A DNA stretch of 64,000 nt from contig JAILRB010000001.1 of the NCBI GenBank assembly GCA_024698585.1, forward strand, positions 1 to 64,000. Reading direction: 5' to 3'. The notes beneath the pieces are model-generated. The model ran no database searches. It saw only the letters and a program-made list of their open reading frames with translations, and was not told where the DNA came from. Shown one piece after another: positions 26,347-35,027 of this stretch (positions are counted from its first letter, which is position 1; each line of letters starts with the position of its first letter). The DNA comes from Eubacterium sp. (lineage in GTDB: Bacteria; Bacillota; Clostridia; Lachnospirales; Lachnospiraceae). A program made the position numbers and the translations under genes.

Positions 26347-26459
26347 GTCAGATTCCCCGAAAAAGTGTTCCTATGAACCTTTTGGATGAAACCAGCAATT
26401 CCAATCTATCAAGCCTGGATTTTCTTTGAACCTTTTGGTTCTTACCATGAGAATCTGAC
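26347..26459. ncRNA. Candidate structured RNA between LysR and the tandem nitrilase gene
   Basis: GTCAGATTC (26347-26355) and GAATCTGAC (26451-26459) form a perfect 9-bp closing helix. Inside are GTTC-CTAT-GAAC (26367-26378) and GAACC-TTTT-GGTTC (26428-26441), and the string GAACCTTTTGG occurs twice. No ORF is present. On the minus strand it would belong to the 5' leader of the nitrilase gene or the 3' end of LysR. I could not match it to a known riboswitch. Confidence 0.5.
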
Positions 26460-26492
26460 ATTGTCCCCGGCTATGTTTTTCACTTAAAATAA

Positions 26493-27377
26493 TTAACCGG
26501 ACACTTTTCTTTTTATTTTTTCAACGAAAGCCTTTACTTCTCTGTTTGCATCTTTCGCATAGATTAATCCAAATGAATTTTGAAACTCCCATCGCACCGA
26601 TACAAACGGGAGCATCGTGTTGATTTGCATCCTTTGGGTGGCAATTATCGGTCGATTCAATGTCTGACACAAATTCATTGTTTCCGCATCATAATGAGGA
26701 ACTTCCATAATATCCACATTAGGATTCAATTTTTTTATGGCTCTTCGAATTTGATCCTGAACCTTATTTCCCCCTTTATAAACCATAATCAGTTTTTCTT
26801 TTGCAAGTTCTTCAATAAAAATTTCTTCCAGACCTGCCAGTTTATGGTTTGACGGAACAATTACGCCAAAAGCCTCTTCCCTTAATTTCATTGTTTGACA
26901 TCGGTTCTGAATTCTATTGGAATCATAAACCATGGCAATCACATCAATATCTCTCCCCAGATTATTGATGATATCGTCAAAAGTTTCCGCTTTATCTTCA
27001 AAAGGAATGACACTAAGCTGAATCTGCTCTTTTTCTTCCACCTGATTCCACAGTTCCAGAATTTCATTACATGGCCGCATAATCGATGTGCCCACACGAA
27101 TGACTCCGGTTTCTTTTTGTTCAATTTCTTTCGCACGAATCCAGATTTCATTCATTTCTGCAATAATTCTTTTGGTCTCCTCATAAACATATTGTCCAGC
27201 TTTCGTCGGTTGCACTCCATGAGTGCTTCGTTCCAATAGCTGTAACTGAATTCGCTCTTCTATTTTATTCATTTTTTTAATCACTGCATTGGTGGAGACG
27301 TTTCTTTTCTTTGCAACACCGGAAAAATTCCCACGCTCCACAATTTCAATCAACAATTCCATATCACTAATCTTCAT
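26493..27377 (-). CDS. LysR-family transcriptional regulator
   Basis: The 294 residues have an N-terminal helix-turn-helix (FSGVAKKRNVSTNAVIKKMNKIE) and a substrate-binding domain of periplasmic-protein fold (about 90-290), as in LysR proteins. The inducer is unknown. It lies upstream of, and in the same direction as, the secreted tandem amidohydrolase gene, which it may control (inference). The ATG follows a terminator by 30 nt. Confidence 0.9.
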   Translation of the reverse strand: MKISDMELLIEIVERGNFSGVAKKRNVSTNAVIKKMNKIEERIQLQLLERSTHGVQPTKAGQYVYEETKRIIAEMNEIWIRAKEIEQKETGVIRVGTSIMRPCNEILELWNQVEEKEQIQLSVIPFEDKAETFDDIINNLGRDIDVIAMVYDSNRIQNRCQTMKLREEAFGVIVPSNHKLAGLEEIFIEELAKEKLIMVYKGGNKVQDQIRRAIKKLNPNVDIMEVPHYDAETMNLCQTLNRPIIATQRMQINTMLPFVSVRWEFQNSFGLIYAKDANREVKAFVEKIKRKVSG

Positions 27378-27406
27378 GCTGTCTTCCTCGTTTCCCGAAT
27401 AATAAT

Positions 27407-27440
27407 AGAAAAAGGCGTCCTAACAAACTGTTAGAACGCC
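27407..27440 (-). terminator. Intrinsic terminator upstream of LysR
   Basis: On the minus strand GGCGTTCTAACA pairs with TGTTAGGACGCC around a short loop, followed by TTTTTC. It ends transcription coming from the LRR protein gene. Confidence 0.85.
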
Positions 27441-27491
27441 CTTGTTCGAAATCATCATATCCTAAATCCGAATAATTGTATACTATTTTTT

Positions 27492-27528
27492 CACAAGAAA
27501 CGGGATTGATGCCTAGGCATCAATCCCG
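27492..27528 (-). terminator. Strong 13-bp hairpin after the LRR gene remnant
   Basis: CGGGATTGATGCC (27501-27513) and GGCATCAATCCCG (27516-27528) are perfect complements with a TA centre; TTTCTTGTG follows on the minus strand. It probably ended the gene when the Ig-like tail was still its C-terminus. Confidence 0.75.
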
Positions 27529-27566
27529 CCAATTCATTCTACAAACCTTTCTTGAAAAAGATTTCT

Positions 27567-27794
27567 TTATTCAACAGTTACCTGAACTTCCTTGGTTAAA
27601 CCATTCTTCGCATATACATATACCGTGGTTGTTCCTGGACTAACTGCGGTAATCTTTCCTTTCTTGGAAACAGTTGCAATATTTTTATCTGCTACGCTAA
27701 ATCTTAATGTAGCTGCATGTTTCTTAGATAACGGTTTCTTCTTCTTGTTCCGAAGAATAACCTTACCCTTAATCTTTGCACTCTTACCAACTTT
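27567..27794 (-). pseudogene. Detached Ig-like (Big2) domain, in frame after the LRR gene stop
   Basis: Directly after the TAA of the LRR gene, the same frame stays open for 75 codons to TAA at 27567-27569. The translation (for example IATVSKKGKITAVSPGTTTV, then VQVTVE) is a typical bacterial Ig-like group 2 domain. It has no start codon or ribosome binding site of its own. It is probably the old C-terminus cut off by the stop, or by insertion of the preceding FN3-like module. Stop readthrough is possible but unproven. Confidence 0.8.
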
Positions 27795-29519
27795 TTATTT
27801 CGTTTTCTTTCTTTTCGGTTTCGACCAATCAGATTTTACAACATTTTTCCCAACGTTCTGATAGGTACGAATTCGAACAAAATAAGTTTTCTTACCTTTC
27901 AGATTCTTAATTATTTTCGAAGTCTTTTTCGCCTTCCGAATGGTAATTGTCTTTTTCTTCTTGAAGTTCTTATATTTGGAATACTGCAACTGATACCCAC
28001 TGATTCCGAATACTTTCTTCCAACGCACTTTTAAAGATTTTTTCTTCGACTTAATCTTTAAAATCTTGCTTTTCTTCCATACCGTATCCTTCTTCGTGCT
28101 GACCTCTTTGGTCGTACCTTCCACCACGGTCGCATCTTCTTCTGTAGTTTCTTCCTTTGCAGTTGATTTCTCAGATTCTGTTGTAGTTTCTGATGTTGTT
28201 GTTTCGGACGTTGTAGATTCATCCTCCGATTGTTTTTCTGTCACTTCTACCTCGAGGATTGCGAAAATATCCCTATTTGCATCTTTCATAATCACCATGG
28301 TCTTTCCAGGTGCGATTCCACGAATCGTCCCTTCTTCATCCACAGTTGCAATCTCTTCTTTATCAGAGCGATAATTGCTTAAAGCCTGAAAGGTATCACG
28401 TTCGGATACTGCAATATCCTTTCCTGATATTTCTTCTCCAACTTGTAATGATACATTTTTCTTGACATAGTTTTGAGATTCAAAAGAAATAAAAACTCTA
28501 TGATTGGCTATCGCATAATCATGAGCCGAAGAGTTTTCGTAGCCAACAATAACAGCATTAGCTCCGATAGTTTTGCTACTGTCATCAATTACACATGTTG
28601 GATTATGTATTTCTATCACATATAATGGAGTTCCCACAAACGCATCTTTTTTAATTTCTTTCACATTTTCCGGAATTATAATTTCTTTTAACCTAGAGTA
28701 AGAAAATGCTTCTTCTCTAATTTCTTTTAACGAATCCGGAAGAATCACGTTTTCAACAAGTGTAGACGCAAAGATTTGTTTACTTAAAACTTCAACCTTA
28801 TTTCCCAAAACAATTGTTTTTATATCGTAACAGTTTTCAAATGCTCCGCGAAACATCGTCTCCTGTGAATATTTATCTATATAAGTAGTGTCCTTTAAAT
28901 GTGTTGCATTAAAATAAAGAGTTTCTAAATTGCTGCAAAGAATAAACGCTTGGAGCCCTATTTCCTCAACGCCTTCCGGAATTGTTATTTCCTTCAGTTG
29001 GTTTGAATCAAACATATTCTTACAAATTTTTTTAACCTTATTTCCAAACTGTACTTTTTTAATGTTTTTGCAGGAATTAAACATGTAAACACATTCCATC
29101 TCGGAACTACTGACATTATAATAAACGGTTTCCAAATTTAAACAGCTCGCAAATGCATTATCCGCTATTTTCTCCACACTTTCAGGAATTGTGATTTCTT
29201 TTAAAGTGGTAGAAAATGAAAAAGCTTTTGCACCTATTTCTTTCACACCTTCAGGAATGACCACCTTTGTGGAGCGAAACCCCGGCCACCAATCTTCAAA
29301 TCCTTCAATCTTTGTAACCGGATATCCATCAATGCTACTTGGAATCTCTACTTCCGTTTTCTTTCCATGGTATTTTGTAATCGTCACCTCATTGTCTGTA
29401 ATGGTATAGTCGTAATCCGAATTATTCAATGCTTCAGCCTGAATATATCCTGTCGGAAATCCTGTAACTGCTACCGTCAATGCAACCATCATCACCAATA
29501 ATTTCTTTAAGTATTTCAT
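27795..29519 (-). CDS. Secreted LRR_5 surface protein with Big2-like and FN3-like parts
   Basis: The 574 residues have a signal peptide (MKYLKKLLVMMVALTVAVTG) and LRR_5 repeats (about 60-330) with the pattern ITIPExVExIxxxAF. A Big2-like segment (RGIAPGKTMVIMK) and a Thr/Glu linker follow, then a lysine-rich FN3-like C-terminal module (about 475-574). The start at 29519 has AAGGTG 7 nt upstream. It lies 17 nt after the S1-domain gene. No LPXTG is present; the basic module may hold it to the wall (inference). Confidence 0.87.
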   Translation of the reverse strand: MKYLKKLLVMMVALTVAVTGFPTGYIQAEALNNSDYDYTITDNEVTITKYHGKKTEVEIPSSIDGYPVTKIEGFEDWWPGFRSTKVVIPEGVKEIGAKAFSFSTTLKEITIPESVEKIADNAFASCLNLETVYYNVSSSEMECVYMFNSCKNIKKVQFGNKVKKICKNMFDSNQLKEITIPEGVEEIGLQAFILCSNLETLYFNATHLKDTTYIDKYSQETMFRGAFENCYDIKTIVLGNKVEVLSKQIFASTLVENVILPDSLKEIREEAFSYSRLKEIIIPENVKEIKKDAFVGTPLYVIEIHNPTCVIDDSSKTIGANAVIVGYENSSAHDYAIANHRVFISFESQNYVKKNVSLQVGEEISGKDIAVSERDTFQALSNYRSDKEEIATVDEEGTIRGIAPGKTMVIMKDANRDIFAILEVEVTEKQSEDESTTSETTTSETTTESEKSTAKEETTEEDATVVEGTTKEVSTKKDTVWKKSKILKIKSKKKSLKVRWKKVFGISGYQLQYSKYKNFKKKKTITIRKAKKTSKIIKNLKGKKTYFVRIRTYQNVGKNVVKSDWSKPKRKKTK

Positions 29520-29536
29520 GTTCATTCACCTTTTTC

Positions 29537-30265
29537 TTAATCTAATTTTAGTCCGCTTAACAAACTTCCCAAAGAGGTTCCGATTTCTTCCACCTCAGGG
29601 ATATTGCTACGGTTTTCTTCTTCCTCTTTCTGACGTTCTTCTTCTAATAATTCACGAATGCTTAAGCTGATTTTTCCGCCTTCATTCTTAATGACCTTCG
29701 CCTTTACAGTCTGACCGACTTCCACCACTTCCTTTGGTGATTTAATACGGTCCAGAGAAAGCTGTGAAATGTGAATGAGTCCTGTAAGACCGTTTCCCAA
29801 ATCCACGAACGCTCCGTATGGCTGAAGGGATTCAACCGTTCCTTCCACAACAGAATCCACTGCAATCTGTGCAGCTGCTGTTTCTCTCTGTGCTCTTCTG
29901 GCTGCTGCTGATTCCTCTCTTAATATTTCTCTGGCTGATAACACTAGTTTGCTCTTTTCCATATCCGCTTCGATAACACGAACACGAATTTCTCTTCCAA
30001 GCCAGTCATTGGTATCTTCCACATGGTTAATATCCAGACGACTCACCGGAATGAATCCTCGTACGCCTTCCACCAGGGCAATGACCCCCTTATTCACAAT
30101 ACCGGATACTGTTACCGGAAGAATTTCCCCCGTTTCCTTGTACTTGTTAATCTTTTCCCATGCAATCAGAGTATCTGTATCATACTCTCCATTTCCCATG
30201 TATGCATAGGATTCTTCTAATGCCTGTCCTAAATCTTCCATATTTTCTGTCTTCATTTCTTCCAT
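29537..30265 (-). CDS. Protein with two S1 RNA-binding domains
   Basis: The 242 residues carry two S1 OB-fold domains. The first (about 40-110) includes GVRGFIPVSRLD; the second (about 133-205) includes the canonical GAFVDLGNGLTGLIHISQLS and ISLSIREL. A Glu-rich tail follows. Resemblance is to the short Firmicute S1 homologues (YpfD/RpsA-like) that have fewer domains than the six of E. coli S1. It probably binds mRNA or the ribosome. GGAGG lies 6 nt before the ATG. Confidence 0.88.
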   Translation of the reverse strand: MEEMKTENMEDLGQALEESYAYMGNGEYDTDTLIAWEKINKYKETGEILPVTVSGIVNKGVIALVEGVRGFIPVSRLDINHVEDTNDWLGREIRVRVIEADMEKSKLVLSAREILREESAAARRAQRETAAAQIAVDSVVEGTVESLQPYGAFVDLGNGLTGLIHISQLSLDRIKSPKEVVEVGQTVKAKVIKNEGGKISLSIRELLEEERQKEEEENRSNIPEVEEIGTSLGSLLSGLKLD

Positions 30266-30313
30266 GATAAACCTCCGTAAAACTTAATAGATTTATTCTA
30301 CCACGTTTCAAGG

Positions 30314-30347
30314 AAAAACGGCTACTTTTTTCACAAAAAGTAACCGT
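30314..30347 (-). terminator. Intrinsic terminator after the small membrane protein gene
   Basis: On the minus strand ACGGTTACTTTTT pairs with AAAAAGTAGCCGT (one G-T pair), followed by TTTTCC. Confidence 0.85.
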
Positions 30348-30360
30348 CCGCGGTTTCGTC

Positions 30361-30666
30361 TTATGCGTGTCCCGCTATCCCCTTGTTATTTCGTAAGCGG
30401 ATAACCATCCATACCAAATATCCCGGAATTGTTCCTAGAGCAATCGTTCCAATAAACACAGCTAAAAAGTCTGCAAACGCTCCATGAGGAATGTGTACAA
30501 GTGCTTCACAAACGACATAAATCAAAAAGCCACTTGCCACTGCAATCACGGAAGTTTTCACGGTCTTCAAGACTTTTCCTGCAACCAATGCCCACACAAC
30601 GCCGATCAGTAGGAATACAATGGTGTGTAACTTTAACAAGTCCTGCAATATTGGAAAATAATCCAT
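30361..30666 (-). CDS. Small three-pass membrane protein
   Basis: The 101-residue protein has three hydrophobic segments (about 15-35, 38-60, 68-92) and no recognisable family motif. I chose the ATG at 30666 because AGGAGG lies 8 nt upstream; the longer reading frame to 30804 has no site and runs through polar sequence. It diverges from the cell-wall amidase gene. Confidence 0.75.
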   Translation of the reverse strand: MDYFPILQDLLKLHTIVFLLIGVVWALVAGKVLKTVKTSVIAVASGFLIYVVCEALVHIPHGAFADFLAVFIGTIALGTIPGYLVWMVIRLRNNKGIAGHA

Positions 30667-30782
30667 TTGCACTGCCTCCTTTCCGATATTCAATTGTTTA
30701 TCCGTCCCCAAAAACACTTTTATTTTAACACACATTGAAATTGATTCCAACCTGGAAAAATCCGGGAATTTGTAATCTCTCC

Positions 30783-30810
30783 TTGTAAGGTTACGTTTTT
30801 CCATTATAAT
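30783..30810 (+). promoter_or_regulatory. Promoter of the cell-wall amidase gene
   Basis: TTGTAA (30783-30788) and TATAAT (30805-30810) are 16 bp apart, about 38 bp before the start codon. Confidence 0.8.
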
Positions 30811-30848
30811 AATTATTAGTGTAATACTTGAAAACTAAAGGAGAACTT

Positions 30849-32204
30849 ATGAAAAACACTAAGAAAAAAATCGCGTTATTACTTGCTACAGCATTATTAT
30901 TACAGCCCCTGACACCATCTCAGGGAATTTCTGCAAAAGTCCTTCCGGCCGAGCAGACTATGACAGTACTTGCCACGGAGGAACCGACTACGGAAGAACC
31001 GACCACAAAAGAGTCTACTACGGAAGAATCGACCATAGAGGAACCGACTACCGAGGAACCAACCACGGAAGAACCGACTACTTCCCCTTATGTTGTCTCC
31101 ACACTGAATCCTGCAAAATCAAAAGTCGTTGTTTTTGATCCGGGACACGATAGTCGTCATAGTGGAGCAAGAAAATATGGCGTTAAGGAAGAGGCGGTTG
31201 TTTTAGACATTGCGAAGTACAGCAAGAAAGAATTAGATCACTATGGTAACATCACCGTCTACATGACAAGAACCTCCAATCGCTGTACTACCGGTTCGGA
31301 TCTGGATACCTGTCTGATTTCCAGAAATAATCTGGCAAAAAAACTTCAGGCAAACTTTTTAGTCAGTTTTCACATTGACTATGATGATAATAGCAATGTA
31401 AACGGTTCACGGATTTTACCGGCATATCATTCCGGTTACCACAATAACGTTTACAAGGAAACCCATAAATTAGGAAAATTAGTTTTGGGAGAACTGGGAA
31501 ATCTCGGATTGGCGAACCGTGGCTTTCTTCAGAAAGCCGCTTCTTTTTCTCGTTATCCGAACGGTTCAAAAACCGATTTTTATTCCATTGTTCGAAACGG
31601 TGTACGCCAGAACATTCCAAGCCTCATTATCGAGCACGGATTTGTAACGAACAAATCGGAATGTAATAAATACTTTAAAACGAAAAAGCAGCGCCAGAAA
31701 CTGGGGATTGCAGATGCGAACGCCATTGTTTCCTATTACGGATTGCAAAAGAATAAATTCACCGGAAGTTTTTGCAAAAAAGGAAAATCAACCTATTACA
31801 TAAACGGAGAAGGTAAAAAAATTGCCGGTTGGGTAAAGGACAATGGAAAATGGTACTATATGAATCCGGCGGACGCCAAGATGATGAAAGGATTTGTAAC
31901 AATTGGCAAAAATACCTTCTATCTGGATTCATCTACCGGGGAAATGAAAACCGGATGGTTTACTGTAAAGGGAAAAAAATATTTTGCAAAGGGAAACGGA
32001 ATTGTTTTCCATGGAAAAATCTTTACAATTCTTGGCAGCAAATACTATTTTAATTCCAAGGGACAGTTAAAGAAAGGCTGGGTTACCCTGAAAAATAAAA
32101 CTTACTATTTCAATAAAGTCTCCGGTGCTATGGTTTATGGTTGGCAACGAATTAACGGAAAGCTTTATTACTTTTCCAAAAAAACCGGAAAACTAAAAAA
32201 ATAA
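30849..32204 (+). CDS. Secreted N-acetylmuramoyl-L-alanine amidase with cell-wall-binding repeats
   Basis: The 451 residues comprise a signal peptide, a TTEEP-rich linker (about 43-80) and an Amidase_3 domain. Its zinc ligands are visible as His100 (DPGHDSRHSG), Glu115 region, His175 (VSFHIDYDD) and catalytic Glu262 (LIIEHGFVTN). C-terminal aromatic/Gly repeats (about 300-451; GWVKDNGKWYYMN, GWVTLKNKTYYFN) resemble choline-binding-type wall repeats. It cleaves the bond between muramic acid and the stem peptide. The start has AGGAG 5 nt upstream. Confidence 0.93.
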   Translation: MKNTKKKIALLLATALLLQPLTPSQGISAKVLPAEQTMTVLATEEPTTEEPTTKESTTEESTIEEPTTEEPTTEEPTTSPYVVSTLNPAKSKVVVFDPGHDSRHSGARKYGVKEEAVVLDIAKYSKKELDHYGNITVYMTRTSNRCTTGSDLDTCLISRNNLAKKLQANFLVSFHIDYDDNSNVNGSRILPAYHSGYHNNVYKETHKLGKLVLGELGNLGLANRGFLQKAASFSRYPNGSKTDFYSIVRNGVRQNIPSLIIEHGFVTNKSECNKYFKTKKQRQKLGIADANAIVSYYGLQKNKFTGSFCKKGKSTYYINGEGKKIAGWVKDNGKWYYMNPADAKMMKGFVTIGKNTFYLDSSTGEMKTGWFTVKGKKYFAKGNGIVFHGKIFTILGSKYYFNSKGQLKKGWVTLKNKTYYFNKVSGAMVYGWQRINGKLYYFSKKTGKLKK

Positions 32205-32212
32205 CATTTTAA

Positions 32213-32262
32213 GACCTAATGTCGAAAGAACAGCAAATTCTTTCTGATTTAGGTCCTTTTTT
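32213..32262 (+). terminator. Intrinsic terminator after the amidase gene
   Basis: GACCTAA pairs with TTAGGTC, and GAAAGAA with TTCTTTC inside, followed by CTTTTTTG. Confidence 0.88.
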
Positions 32263-32368
32263 GTGTTTTTTGTCGATTTTTTTCGATAAAAACTTTACAC
32301 AATTTCCTTTTCTCCCTGTATAATGGAACGGTACGGGTATTTTATATAATCAACGGGGGATTCTTTTC

Positions 32369-32554
32369 ATGGGAAACGAAAAAAATACGCTGGTACAGGA
32401 AGATTTATCGTTAATGATTGACGAGCTTGAAAAACTAAAGAAACAATTACTGTTAGAAAAACAACAGAGGAAGCACTGGGAAAAACTTGCCATGATTTTT
32501 CATGATGCCCTTTGGCGCGAGTTAGGTCGTACCAATCAGGCCAGTGCAAAATAA
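32369..32554 (+). CDS. Small coiled-coil protein
   Basis: The 61-residue, highly charged protein has a heptad-like stretch (about 12-40; DELEKLKKQLLLEKQQRK). No family is recognised. A TTTACA/TATAAT promoter lies 45 nt upstream (spacer about 19 bp) and GGGGGA about 9 nt upstream. The gene has its own promoter and terminator, which supports a real monocistronic gene. Confidence 0.7.
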   Translation: MGNEKNTLVQEDLSLMIDELEKLKKQLLLEKQQRKHWEKLAMIFHDALWRELGRTNQASAK

Positions 32555-32557
32555 ACC

Positions 32558-32596
32558 AAAAGCCGGAACAGGAATACACTTCCCATTCCGGCTTTT
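32558..32596 (+). terminator. Intrinsic terminator
   Basis: AAAAGCCGGAA (32558-32568) pairs perfectly with TTCCGGCTTTT (32586-32596). Confidence 0.9.
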
Positions 32597-32719
32597 CTAT
32601 TTTTAGAATCTGGCTCTCTTCTCCATTTCTCCCCAAAGATTTCAATCACCATCAACACAATCTATGATATAATGAATTTAATAGTTACATATGTGATTTA
32701 CATGGATTGGAGGTGCAAC

Positions 32720-33148
32720 ATGATGAATCATTTACAATATAAATATGTACGCATTCAAGGAAAAGAACTGGCCCGGAACACTATGTATGCAAAAGGTGTT
32801 TTTAGTATGTTCATGAAAATGCTCCAGGAAAATGTCATGGATGAAGAAGATGCCGGTCTTTATCGTGAAATCGACAGTTGGTTCGCGGAAAATCTTCCAT
32901 GGCCTCCACAGTGTAAAAACCAGGAGTCCGTTGTATGTTGGTTTAAAACAGAAAACTCCGAGGAGATGATGAAAATGATTCGTCCGGCCCTCTGGTTATT
33001 GGAACGCTATCATCAGCCTTATTTTCTTGTATACACCAACAGTCCTGGAGAAATCGTCTATGAAGACCAATATCAGATTGTCACAAAGACCGACGGCTAT
33101 TTAATGATTGACGACCCTCAGCCATCCTGGTCTCCGGAAGAATCATAA
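32720..33148 (+). CDS. Hypothetical cytoplasmic protein
   Basis: The 142-residue soluble protein starts MMNHLQYKYVRI; GGAGG lies 6 nt before the ATG at 32720, so I prefer this to the longer frame. A TATAAT at 32668-32673 could be its -10 box. No family is recognised. Its last 31 bases overlap, tail to tail, the end of the lipoprotein gene on the other strand. Confidence 0.75.
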   Translation: MMNHLQYKYVRIQGKELARNTMYAKGVFSMFMKMLQENVMDEEDAGLYREIDSWFAENLPWPPQCKNQESVVCWFKTENSEEMMKMIRPALWLLERYHQPYFLVYTNSPGEIVYEDQYQIVTKTDGYLMIDDPQPSWSPEES

Positions 33149-33750
33149 GTCCAGAAAATTTCCTTTTCTGGAATCCAATCATGGCTGTTGCTGCTTATCC
33201 GACTCCACATCAAATCATCAAAAGTCAGACTCGGATCATCTACCAGATAATAGTAACGACTAGATTTCATCTTGTTTCCATCCCCGAGAAACCTTGATTC
33301 TGCATCAGACAATTCCAACAAATATCGAAAAGTGCTTTTCCGTGTCTGAACCTCATCGGTTCCAATCACTTCATTCTCATCATACAAAGACTTTCCCGGC
33401 TCACCGTATTCGATTAGCTGAAACTTTTCCCCGTCATACAGTAACCTTGAAAAATAGAGCTGACAATTCTGAAATTCATCATCCTCCGGAGTAAATATAT
33501 TTAGAATCACTACTTGATCCGGAATTCCCAGTGTCCGATTCTCCAAAAATTTCTTCCAGCGTATTTCATTTTTGACAATAATACCATCCTTCCATTCCAC
33601 ATCTGCCACAATTGGCTTTTTCTGTAGTTCGACGACATTCTCGTCATACTTGCTCGTGGAAGAAAACTCCTTTGTCTCTTTTCCCTCGCCTGTCCCACAT
33701 CCGGTCATCAGACATGCCACCATCAATACAATAATTATTTTTTTCATCAT
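33118..33750 (-). CDS. Lipoprotein in the ECF sigma factor operon
   Basis: The roughly 210-residue protein begins MMKKIIIVLMVACLMTGC, a clear lipobox with Cys as the lipid site, then a polar extracellular domain without recognised motifs. The start at 33750 has AGAGG 5 nt upstream. It follows the anti-sigma gene by 32 nt. As third gene of the sigma operon it may sense or report envelope state (inference). Confidence 0.8.
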   Translation of the reverse strand: MMKKIIIVLMVACLMTGCGTGEGKETKEFSSTSKYDENVVELQKKPIVADVEWKDGIIVKNEIRWKKFLENRTLGIPDQVVILNIFTPEDDEFQNCQLYFSRLLYDGEKFQLIEYGEPGKSLYDENEVIGTDEVQTRKSTFRYLLELSDAESRFLGDGNKMKSSRYYYLVDDPSLTFDDLMWSRISSNSHDWIPEKEIFWTYDSSGDQDG

Positions 33751-33782
33751 ACCCACCTCTCTTTTCCATTTTCATTTTCTGT

Positions 33783-34364
33783 CTATTCATCCTCTTCTAA
33801 AGCAATGTTATATGAGCCATCCCTATTCTGTATGGCTATCATGCTGTAATCCGGCGAAAAATTCAGCATATAAATATTTCCAATCTGATTGTTGGATGTA
33901 TCCAGCACATTGTTGGCAAGATTCTTTCCAATATCCTCTTTTTCAATCTGAATTGGCATACTGTTTGACACAAGGAATTCCGCATTGTTCACGATGTGAT
34001 AGGTTTTGTCATCATAAACAAATTTTCCGGAACCACTACCTTGATAGCCCTGTTCCAAATCCAAGCTACCGCCTTCTCTTTTCCCCGTTTGTCCCCATAT
34101 ATTCCCGTCTATTGTTTCCCTTGGCTTTACATTTGATGTTTCCTGCGCTACACGGACTGTCGTTGCATTTTCCTGATTGAATTTCTCATAGGTCATCCCG
34201 CCGAAAAACGACCCCCCTGCAACGAGGACAATACTAGCTGCCACAGATACGTAAGAAAAAATCTTCTTTTCCCGAAATGACTTTTTCTGTGACACCTCCG
34301 TTGCCTCTTCAATCAGGTCATCATCAATTTGATCCACTATCTTTAAGAAGTCCTCTTTTCTCAT
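33783..34364 (-). CDS. Likely membrane-bound anti-sigma factor
   Basis: The 193 residues have a cytoplasmic helical N-terminus (about 1-50), one membrane segment (about 52-72; YVSVAASIVLVAGGSFFG) and an extracytoplasmic domain. This layout, with a start overlapping the ECF sigma stop by 4 nt, is typical of anti-sigma factors. No zinc HxxxCxxC motif is seen. It probably holds the sigma factor until an envelope signal arrives. Confidence 0.78.
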   Translation of the reverse strand: MRKEDFLKIVDQIDDDLIEEATEVSQKKSFREKKIFSYVSVAASIVLVAGGSFFGGMTYEKFNQENATTVRVAQETSNVKPRETIDGNIWGQTGKREGGSLDLEQGYQGSGSGKFVYDDKTYHIVNNAEFLVSNSMPIQIEKEDIGKNLANNVLDTSNNQIGNIYMLNFSPDYSMIAIQNRDGSYNIALEEDE

Positions 34365-34918
34365 AAGGTTACCTCCTGTTCCATCAAATACTTTTTTAAG
34401 CTTTTTCGCACTCGGTGTAACGTTACTTTCACTTTACTTTCTGAAACACCAAAGTTCGTTGCAATGTCTCCAATGGAATCGTAAAACCAGTATCTGCGAA
34501 GAAACATTTTCCGTACTTCCGGCTTCTGTTCCCGTAAGAATTCACTAATCAGTTCAGCAAGTTCTTTTTGCTCATACACGTTCTCCGGTGTGTCCACACC
34601 TGACAAGATGTCTGACACTTCCTCCATTGGGATTTCATTTCCTCGTTTTCTTTTTTCAGCCTGATGGTATCGTACCCGGTCAATGGAAAGATTCTTTGCA
34701 ATCCTGCACACAAAACTTTTCAGATATTCCGGCCGTTCCGGTGGAATTCTGTTCCATAGTCCCAGATAGGTTTCATTCTCAATCTCCTCGGCGTCTTCCA
34801 TACTGCCGGTAATATTTTTTCCTATCTGGAAACACAGTTTTCCGTACTTCTTTTGTATTTCAATAATTGCTTCATGCTTCCTGTCCCAGAACATACCAAT
34901 AATTTCTTTATCTTCCAT
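34361..34918 (-). CDS. ECF-type RNA polymerase sigma factor
   Basis: The 185 residues show sigma region 2 (DAEEIENETYLGLWNRIP, then LKSFVCRIAKNLSIDRVRYH) and region 4 (RRYWFYDSIGDIATNFGVSESKVKVTLHRVRKSL) with the expected helix-turn-helix. AGGAG lies 5 nt upstream of the ATG. It leads a three-gene operon with the anti-sigma factor and a lipoprotein. The target promoters are unknown. Confidence 0.93.
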   Translation of the reverse strand: MEDKEIIGMFWDRKHEAIIEIQKKYGKLCFQIGKNITGSMEDAEEIENETYLGLWNRIPPERPEYLKSFVCRIAKNLSIDRVRYHQAEKRKRGNEIPMEEVSDILSGVDTPENVYEQKELAELISEFLREQKPEVRKMFLRRYWFYDSIGDIATNFGVSESKVKVTLHRVRKSLKKYLMEQEVTL

Positions 34919-34981
34919 GGATTCTCCTTTTGGTGTTCTATCTATTCAGTCGTAAAAAAATCGGATTGGTTACAAAAACAT

Positions 34982-35014
34982 AAAAAAAGTTGGCAGATTG
35001 TTCTACCAACTTTT
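34982..35014 (-). terminator. Intrinsic terminator after ddh
   Basis: AAAAGTTGG (34985-34993) pairs with CCAACTTTT (35006-35014); the minus-strand RNA then runs into seven Us. Confidence 0.9.
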
Positions 35015-35027
35015 CTAACTCTGATTA

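Noticed and set aside
26347-26459. Match to a known riboswitch class
   Set aside because: I compared it from memory with guanidine, preQ1, glutamine and purine motifs and found no conserved core, so only a structured element is claimed.
32367-32645. 92-codon minus-strand ORF
   Set aside because: It is antisense to the small coiled-coil gene, which has its own promoter, ribosome site and terminator.
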